NCBI RefSeq assembly: GCF_019649055.1
Contig: NW_026570310.1
Span: forward strand, 186,001 to 250,000
Origin: Paramacrobiotus metropolitanus
Taxonomy: Eukaryota; Tardigrada; Eutardigrada; Parachela; Macrobiotidae
DNA: 64,000 nucleotides
Reading direction: 5' to 3'
How positions within the stretch are numbered: the first letter of the stretch is position 1; each line of letters starts with the position of its first letter. Below are positions 56,150 to 64,000 of the stretch, piece by piece. Position numbers and translations under genes: made by a program. A model generated the notes under the pieces. That model made no database searches. It had not been told where the DNA came from and saw only the letters and a program-made list of their open reading frames with translations.

Positions 56150-59100
56150 GAGTTACATCGGCGAAAAATCCAAGAATATCCAAATCCAAGACAAACCAGT
56201 AGCGGAACACAACAATGAGATGCTCCACACGATGAGCATCGGAAGGCCAGACATCAGGAGGCCTTCGAGAGCGTTCGGTCAAAGATTTGGTTCTCCTGTG
56301 AACAGTATAATTATTATTATCTCACAATAGAAATCCCTTTTTTGGAAAAGATATTGTTTGACACACAATTTTTAAGGAAATGTTTTCGTAGGAGAGGTGC
56401 TTGTTACCTGTTAATTTTATGGCAGAGATGTTAATAGAACCGGTAGTCATGGGATGGTTACCGGAATTTATGTACGCATGTTTTACTGTTTCTGATGAAC
56501 TGCTTTTCTAATAGATATTCTCAGGATTTGTGATATCTATTTACGTAAACCCAAAAAATTATTTTTTTGTAAAAGCCAGATCGTAAAAAGTTAGTTGTAT
56601 GTTACTCCAGTATAGCATAGCCCATAGAGTTATCATTTTTAGGTAGCAGGGCGAGGATCCACTGCAGTTTTCAGTCATCATAATTTACGGACAGGCTGAA
56701 CTGTGACAACTGTATGGTCCATAAACTTGCCCATAGCGCGAACTGACGCGTGTATTCAGTCGCGTTAGGATGTTTACTTAAAAACAAACAAAATAAATAT
56801 TAAAGATAAACAATACGCTTAAACGTGTTAACGATGAGCGAAAAACGCGATTAACACACATAGCATTCAATTAAAACCGACTCACCACGAGAACCGTGAT
56901 ACTGCTTCTGAATACACTGCAGCGTAGACTGATGGTGGGTAAAGGCAACAGGTAGGAGAAAAGTGTTGCGGTTGTTACTAATCTTTTTCACAGGTCATAT
57001 GTTCGTCCGTGGAGGGCACCAATTGTAATGGCTTTTGGGAACTGTAATTGTAATAGATTTTCAGAACAAAAAATGGTTTAATTGCGATGAAAAAATAGCG
57101 GGTGGCGGAGAAAGTAGAACATCGACTGCCGTGAATCGTAGCTGTCTGGGCGGTTCGGACTCCGACGATGTCCGGACTCTAGAAGACTGACCTGTCTTGA
57201 CATGACTGACCTGCTCGCTGCCTTCGCCTTTTAAGCGTAGCGCTTTCGGCCCTGCAACGCCATCAGTTTCTTTGGCAAGACATTCAACCAAACTTGGCAT
57301 TACAGAATACAGTTCGCGGTGTCATAGAAGCCAATCAAGCAGACTCAGTTTCGCAAAAGATACAATGTGATAAAGATGCGCTCATATCATATCTTGTAAC
57401 GTATATATATGCCATAGCAACAGCGGTGAAACACCGGCTGTCGTGGACGGTAGCTGTGCGCTTCGGACTTTGGACTGCAAACGATTTCCATGCCATATCG
57501 GTATATGGCATTTGACGCGCTCAATCGCTATTTACATGGCAGGTTCTGTCCATTTTATCTGTGCAACTGGTCGTTTCTCTGAATCACACTTAGTCAGCTC
57601 AGTTGATCGATCACGCATTCGCAATTAATAAAATATTTTATCAAAACCGTAACCTGTGAAACTTTTTCATCTCAAAAGTTTTCCCTTTTTTTACATTTTT
57701 TATGAATTCACGTTTTCCACGCACGGTGGAGTTTCCGTCCCATTGTTTTTCCAAAACTTCCAGGCTACTAAATTCGATCCTACACGGCTTCCCAGGTCCG
57801 ATCAGATGACACCAGCATTTCAGGGAACCGTATTGTATACAGGTTTGCCGAGCTATTTGTTCCAACTTCGAGTCTGAGTTTACTTGCAAGTGTGGGATCA
57901 AGTGCAGGTGATCTCATTCTAGTAACCTTGCTACTGGTAGCTGCCACCCATGTACTTCAGGACAAGATTGGCAACGTTGTCCTATTTTTCTTTATCTATG
58001 GCCCGTCCGGCATTTATTGCAGTTATCTCGTTGATGTTATTTCATAACTTATTAAGCCGACCGTGTCGGCAGTTTCTTCCTATCGCTGGCGGTAAAGATC
58101 CTCGGCATAGCTTAGAGAAATTGGTCAGACTACCGGGTGCCTGACCTTGCTGTCCCAGACCAAGACCCCAAGGTGATTCTCTTCCTTACTAGTAACCGCC
58201 TCGTCAGGGCCGGTGGTTCAAGGAAGTGGGTTTTTCTGGCAACAAGGTATTCTCTGGCTTTTTGCGATCCTGAGTTGCATATGCCCGTGATGCCTTTCCA
58301 CTGACTCCGGGAGCGGAATATTGGAGGTCAGGTCGAGCTCAGGATTGTTTGTCTCCTTGGCAAATTGGTCCACCGCGTTTAACCAGGCTTCGATTTGGAA
58401 AAGTTCCATTCCGCAAATACCGCGGGAGGTAGCCTCTGGATCGGTATTGTTGGCAATATCATCAGGGCACATATGACAGAGATCCTTCTTAATAACTTCA
58501 TCCGGATAGTTATGGATGTCGGCAAAATTTCCCGCGATTGCCTCATTACAACCAATTTGATTACCTTGATGTATCACATCGCAGCCGACAGGAATGATAT
58601 CGCAAGCTTCTTGATCGAATACCACGCACAGCCGCCGTCGCGGAAAAGTATCTCGAGTCGGCGTAATTCATTCCGATATCGTCTTACGCTGTAAGGTCTG
58701 GCGGAATAACTTGCGCATACTTGCCTGTTAAAAACGAACAGATAACACTAAATGTACTTTCTTATAAAGCGAATCACGCCCGCTGCAATGGTTCTCTCGG
58801 TCGCTTACCGGCAAATGCTTCTTTGGCCAGCGGAAAGTGCTCAACTGGTATTCCCATCAAGGACTTGATAGCGATCTCAAATGGGAGCAGGAGGTTGTAA
58901 GATGCCAACACTCCGTCGCGTCGTCACAATGGAATCCGAACCCGGTGAGTCTGGCTGATATGAGTAACTGAAACTGTGTGATGCCGAACCGAGGACCGCG
59001 CTTGAACATCTGATCCAGCACTTTGAGTACCCAAGGCACTTTAAGATCGCATAGCTAAAAACCGACACTTATTTCCGATTTGACAAAGCCCGGTACAGAG

Positions 59101-59389
59101 AAGATATTTAGCGAGGGGCACAGTTTTTACTTGCATCTGGAACAATGTTAAACTTCTCCTTTAAAATAAATCCAGTTGCGTTGCCGGCCATAACCAAAAC
59201 GCCGCTGAAGAACCACGTCGTCAAGATTAAGAAGTGTTTTCCCGCCATCTGTTCTGATATTTCGTGAGTCACTAAGTAAAGAAGTAGTGGCTCCATTTAC
59301 TTTTTATATAGGGAAAAAGGGAATCGGCAAACGTCCGGAGTGTGGACATGCGCGACGTATCCATCAATACATAAATTGATTATCAGGAT
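56150..59389. other. No gene recognised
   Basis: Minus-strand frames at 57061-57300, 57641-57901 and 58218-58625 (135 codons, FADIHNYPDEVIKKDLCHMC) are protein-like but match nothing I know. tggtgccctcc read on the minus strand near 57010-57025 could be a primer-site-like word; not called. Confidence 0.3.
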
Positions 59390-60660
59390 GTGCGTCGAAT
59401 GAGAGTCATCTTCCACTGTGATAACGAAGGCGCCACGCTGGCATGGGGAAACCTGCGTTCGGCCAACAGCGGCGTATTGGACATCATGCGCCGCATGCTG
59501 GCAGCGGCCGCTTCTGCTAACATGACTTTCACGCTCAAGCACATACGCGGCACTAACAACGCGATCGCTGACTCTCTTTCTCGCTTTCAGCACCACAGAT
59601 TTCGAATGTTCGCACCAGCAGCGTCGGAGCAACCGGATCCGTACCCGGACATTTTCCCGCAGCTACTGCAAACGTTCGCCGGTCAGTCAACCTGGACCGG
59701 CTGCTAAGCGCCCGCGTCGCCGAATCCACAAGGAAGACGTACGACGCCGCATTCAACCAGTTCGCAGCGTTTTGTAACCTCCGATCGGTCAACTGCCTGC
59801 CGGCATTACCTGATACCGTTGCCGAATATGTCGCTCATCTGTTCACTACTAAAAAATCGTTCCGCACGGTTACTGTGTACCTCGCCGGAATACACAACCG
59901 CCATCGCGAAGCTGACTTGAGATCCCCCACAGATCACGACCTAGTAGTGCGGGCATTGCAAGGTTACCGACGCCTGGCTGCCCCGCGCCCGGACACACGC
60001 CAGCCTGTGACCCTGCAGATATTGCGGCGCCTGAAACACAGCCTTCGCCGAATCGGAATTTCCCCTTACGAACAGTCGCTGCTGTGGGCCGTCTTCACCA
60101 TGCTGTACTTCGGTTTTCTACGTATCGGCGAAGTGACCAGCCCACAGGAAAATCGGTGCGACCCACAGCACACCCTCATGCCCGAAGATCTGACGGACTG
60201 CGGACACCAAGTCGTCGTGCGCCTCAAGATCACCAAGACCGACCAAACCGGGCAAGGCTGCACCGTGGCGCTGGCGGCGACCGGCCGCTCGGTCTGTCCC
60301 GTGCAGGCTTACCGGAAGTACCTTGCCCAAGCGCAGTTCACTTCGCCGGCGGGAAGGAGCCCTCTCTTCGTTCACCAAGACGGCCGCTTCCTACCAGGCG
60401 TTCAGTTGAAGCCTCCCTCTACCGTCTCCTAGAGGGCACCCGGACCAGCACCGGATCAACACGCACAGTTTCCGGATCGGCGCCGCGACTACCGCCGCAA
60501 GCAATAACGTACCAGACCGCCTGATCCAACGCGCTGGTAGATGGAAAAGTCGCTGCTACGCACGCTACATCCGCAATGAAGGCCCAGTAGCCGTCAACCA
60601 CTACCGTGGCAGTTGGTCGGTATTGTTTGGGGCAGTCGGGCATATAAGGGACGTCGGAAA
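59390..60660 (+). mobile_element. DIRS-like tyrosine-recombinase retroelement fossil (RNase H + recombinase)
   Basis: 59390-59707 encodes an RNase H end (VIFHCDNEGATLAWGN, ...MTFTLKHIRGTNNAIADSLSRF). About 59707-60660 encodes a tyrosine recombinase: a SAM-like N-terminal domain (AEYVAHLFTTKKSFRTVTVY), LYFGFLRIGEV with the first catalytic Arg, RLKITKTDQTGQGC, then THSFRIGAATTAA (H..R) and CYARYIRN with the nucleophile Tyr. RNase H followed by a tyrosine recombinase instead of an integrase is characteristic of DIRS/Ngaro elements. Reverse transcriptase is not visible upstream and terminal repeats were not found. The recombinase half is largely kept, with a few breaks; moderate age. Confidence 0.75.
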
Positions 60661-61734
60661 CTCGAGGTGGTGAGGTCCGCCTGCACTGTCCTCGATTTTG
60701 CACTGGCCGCGATACGCCGACCTGCTCGCTCTCAGATACCGCAACATCGCGCCTGTTTCCGGATAACCAGTAAAGATATTCTGTAGCGGCTTACCGAATT
60801 TAACTGCTCTTTCTGTTCCGCTCAGCTGGTGTCCTAACGTGAACTGGTTTACTCAAAACCCTAGTTTCTTCTCAGCTTTTTCAAGAAATTGTCCGCTCTA
60901 AAAACACAAAGGAGCGGGATTCATTGCGGCATCGTCTTGACTGGCCGTTTATAATTGCAGACCTTTCATGTGGCAGTGCCACGAAATAAAAGGTAAAGTC
61001 TGCCCATCATTTCAAATTTATTTGCAATATCAATGGAGTGGAGCAGTCTAGACAGGCTACGGTATTATTTAAAGCAAGCTTTTAATTTGAGTTGGACATT
61101 CAAAATTATCCATTACGGAAAGGCAGTTTTTCTAAAGCGTGTCAACAGCTTTAGAAGCACCCTTTAGCGGCGCAGTTTCAAACATTCTGGAATTATCAGC
61201 GTGTATATGGGCACCAGATCTGACAAATCTCTAATGGAAAACTTTATACAGTAGCTGAGCGTTTGTTTGCTTACAAGTAACACCTTTGATATTTCTGTAA
61301 AAGCGACCTTGATAAGCATATATTATCAAGTCACAACACAATGTGCCCAATAAGTGACTGGATGCAGCGAAAATTTATTTAAGTCCGTGGGGGCGTTTAG
61401 CAACTGATATGCCTTAAGAGATGTTCCCAAAACCAGTGGTACGTCGCTTTTAGCAGCATTTTTTTGCTTTAATATAATGTGCTAGTTTTTTGTTTGTACT
61501 GTCACATCCTGTACTTGTAGGATGTACAATGTAGGACAAATGGTCACATAACCCCATACCCAGCATTCTGTACGGATGCGGTGCATCGCACTTGTACGAA
61601 CCGGATATTTTGAACTCGGTCGGTCGGTCAGTGTACTGCGCTGCATGCGTACTAATTGTGGATATGTTGAGTATGCGGCCATTTCGTGCTGCATTGTAGG
61701 TTTTTTGCAGGGCGAACCGTTATCCAAGCAATCG
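60661..61734. other. No gene recognised
   Basis: AT-rich; no motif or repeat seen. Confidence 0.4.
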
Positions 61735-62702
61735 CTATGTCGCGGCAATTGTCGTGGGAAAGTTTATGGGCCGTGCGTTTTCGCTATGCTGGTGCCGGAG
61801 AAACCTCGGATTCGTGGGAACAAGAACTTTCTCTAAGAGAACAGCGGTATTTAAATAAAGGTCTGCTACACTCGACCGAAGCTCAAAGTGTGGTACATCT
61901 TTGGCCTTCGCACACCATCTCAAATTCGTGAAGGAGAAGTCCGATGTCTCACCTGGCTTCTCGCTGAACCGGGGTGGTCGGATCGGGGCTGGAGCTTTGA
62001 GGTCGATATCCCGTGCGGCCATGACAGCTCGGATATCGTCCTGGGTGTTCATGTTCGATCCCGCTGTTGGGCATTCGGTGTTTTGGACTCGAACCTCGGT
62101 GTCGTGTTCCTACTTGACCTCTTCGTCGAAAACGGTGGAATCCGGTTCGGACAGGTTCTCCCGTTTCGGTTTGGAAGTCGTCCGGGTTGAGAGACTCCGG
62201 CTACACCGCCACCTTGCTCTTGTGTACTTAGGAAGGTGACTTACCCAAACGAGTCATATTTCTGCTTATGTAGACGTCTGCATTATACAGGACGGTATAA
62301 CTCGGAATGTTCAGGTTCGCTTGGGAAGCACTAGTCTTCCGGAAAATCGGGGTGATCAACAAGGTCGCGGGTTTCTGCATGCTGATTGTGACCCAAGGTG
62401 ACCAGATGGCCAGACTGATGTGATGACCGAAAGGTCACCGGTTATGATGTTGATGATCCGGATCGTATGTCGGAACCGTCCTAAAAGGTGCACTATTTTG
62501 GGACAGTCCTTTGCTGTGGTAGTTCGGAGCCAGTTAGGTCATGTGAACCTAACGAGTAACGACGATGGAGTGACCGAGGGTCACGGAGGACCACAGTGTG
62601 ACCGAAAGGCACGGATGTGGAGGCTGTGACCGAAGGCCGCGGTGTGCTGCTTATAGATGTGAAAGTACAGTTGCCCTTGTTCAAAACTTGGTTTCGGCAC
62701 CA
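61735..62702 (-). mobile_element. LTR retroelement fossil, 5' end: primer site, repeat-rich leader, gag start
   Basis: On the minus strand tggtgccgaaacc begins at 62702. A leader of about 450 nt holds the GGTCAC-rich repeat stretch. An open frame (62052-61735) then reads PPRFSEKPGETSDFSFTNLR and HFELRSSVADLYLNTAVLL, the pattern of a Gypsy-type gag start (PP.F......F..F......A..LP..L...A..Y). Nothing of pol lies downstream. The LTR should lie above 62703 and was not delimited. It is broken. Confidence 0.5.
62390..62640. repeat. GGTCAC-rich stretch 3 (gtgaccgaaaggtcac words)
   Basis: Variants of gaccgaaaggtcac or gtgaccgagggtcac occur at least six times in about 250 bp. Several are self-complementary (ggtgacc/ggtcacc). 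Confidence 0.65.
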
Positions 62703-62764
62703 ATGTGGAATATGACACTTCAATCGGAAAATAACTGAATGTTTGCGTTCACTTGTGGTGCCTT

Positions 62765-62820
62765 ATATAGCGCGTAGTGTGTTAGCATATAGCGCGTGCT
62801 GTGTTAGCATATAGCGCGCA
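62765..62820 (+). repeat. 22-bp tandem repeat tatagcgcgtagtgtgttag
   Basis: Two full copies and one partial copy of tatagcgcgt(a/g)(g/c)tgtgttagca, just beyond the primer site of the minus-strand element, so probably within its LTR. Confidence 0.75.
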
Positions 62821-63840
62821 AAAGTGCTTTAGGCTACAATGAACGGAAAGTGCTCGCAGGCATCCGTGTCAGCACACGGCTTTGTACATTTAAGGCTTGA
62901 GGCCAAACAAGGGTTGAGGACATTTTCACATGATCCTCCAATTTCGAAAGTCATTTCTAGTAGAACCGGCCAGCGGATGGTGGTGGAAGCAACCTGGTCT
63001 GAGGAGATATCGATAGTATTCGGAGCAAAATGTTCCCGTCATCACCCCGGATAATGCGGAGCGAAGGCAACGGTAATCAACGGGCAGCAAACTGCCATCG
63101 CACTTATTCACAAACTTTCAAACTGCAGCTGGATATGCTGCTTCATCAGCCATTCAAGCTGGCGGCGATCACGCTTCTCCACCGGCGTTTTCAAAATTTC
63201 CTTCATGTCCCGTTCAACCTGATCGATGTCAGTATATTTGCTGACAGGGCGCACGCGTAATTTCTTAATTTTGATAGGCTCCAGCTGTGGCACTAATTGC
63301 GGCAAAAAAATTTTCAAGGAGTTTATCAAAAAAGGTTCGATAGCTCTGGGCGGTGTTGGGGCGGTAATACGTCCCAACCGTATCTCTATTACGTACTCTA
63401 GGAACTCATCAACTCTTTCACCGTGCCATGTATCTCTGTTACGTACTCTCTTTCACCGTGCCTCTGTAGATAGAACATCTTAATGTTCAGCCAGTTTTCA
63501 CCACGCGCAAATTGGGCCAAAGCAGTATCACGCATCACAGCATTCGGCACAGCCTGCTCCCATGGTTAAGCACTAATCAGGAAGCACTTGGTCACCTCCT
63601 GGAGTAGCCCCAGTGCCGCAACTTGCATGCGCGTATCTGGATTCTGCATACTGGATCATAATGTTATAACATGGGGAATGGCCAGTATCCAGTGTAACGA
63701 GTGGTCAGAAAATCTAGATTTGAACTTTCGAAGTTCTCTCTGTCTTTTCTCCCTGTTGGTGTTTTTGTTGGGGCACAATTGTGCAAAATTTTTTTTATTA
63801 CCAGCACGGAGTGTGGTAGTATTGTTTTGGTGACGGCGTG
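62821..63840. other. No gene recognised; short duplication
   Basis: tctct(a/g)ttacgtactct and ctctttcaccgtgcc each occur twice at 63383-63465. A minus frame at 63108-63377 (VERDMKEILKTPVEKRDRRQ) is helical but unassigned. Confidence 0.35.
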
Positions 63841-64000
63841 ATGGCGGAAAAAGGAGATCGGAACGATTATCAGATCGTCCCGGTCGGGGGTCCTCGACAG
63901 CGGCAGCCTGTAATTGCTGCAGTTGCAGCGGTGGAATTGGCCTTTATTGGCGTAGCATATTGCTCCAGTGGATGCGGTGGTTGCGGCTGCAGAAGAGCAT
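63841..64000 (+). CDS. Start of an unrecognised ORF, cut by the window end
   Basis: ATG at 63841 opens MAEKGDRNDYQIVPVGGPRQ, followed by an Ala/Val-rich hydrophobic run and a Cys/Gly-rich stretch (YCSSGCGGCGCRR) up to the edge. It could be a real first exon. Too short to classify. Confidence 0.25.
   Translation, partial: MAEKGDRNDYQIVPVGGPRQRQPVIAAVAAVELAFIGVAYCSSGCGGCGCRRA

Noticed and set aside
57005-57030. tggtgccctcc (minus) as a retroelement primer site
   Set aside because: No gag or LTR boundary could be associated with it.

Overview
The window looks like a repeat-rich piece of an invertebrate animal genome. I infer this from short (about 40 nt) and medium GT-AG introns, an ANP32-type nuclear acidic leucine-rich gene, a protein-kinase fragment, and a mix of Polinton, Gypsy-type LTR, DIRS-like and cut-and-paste transposon remains on both strands. 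I see no bacterial operons, rRNA, tRNA or CRISPR. The species cannot be named from sequence alone.

Layout. 0-5 kb: remnants (tnp2-like transposase, a Polinton polymerase scrap, an unrecognised ORF) and a possible small three-exon gene. 5.2-11.5 kb: an ANP32-like host gene carrying two transposons. A complete-looking 5,276-bp LTR retrotransposon (5631-10906) has two 571-bp LTRs with only three differences, a 4-bp target duplication, two ORFs and no recognisable pol. A 142-bp TA-flanked MITE sits in the next intron. 12-17 kb: an unrecognised spliced coding region followed by a Polinton-type DNA polymerase B fossil. 17-21 kb: a reverse-transcriptase scrap, a Polinton-type capsid remnant on the minus strand and a 1.37-kb segment bounded by perfect 141-bp inverted repeats. 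24-31 kb: remains of at least two LTR retroelements, apparently sharing one LTR. 31.6-32.8 kb: a head-to-head pair, a small LRR-type membrane protein (minus) and a 206-aa unrecognised ORF (plus). 37-39 kb: a secreted-protein-like ORF, a kinase fragment and a Gypsy pol fossil. 41-42.5 kb: a 28-bp minisatellite, a 53-bp palindrome and a transposase-like gene. 44-52 kb: mostly unassigned, with several open frames. 55.9 kb: a third Polinton polymerase piece. 59.4-60.7 kb: a DIRS-like RNase H plus tyrosine recombinase. 61.7-62.7 kb: the 5' end of another LTR element on the minus strand.

The most interesting area is 5.2-11.5 kb. Two unrelated transposons each landed within six bases of a 5' splice site of the same gene, and each left the GT intact. 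The LTR element is young and non-autonomous in content: a coiled-coil ORF1, an RGG-rich ORF2, and a leader with three copies of a stem-loop whose lower stem differs in sequence but still pairs. Much of the remaining sequence holds no gene I can support, and this is stated stretch by stretch.
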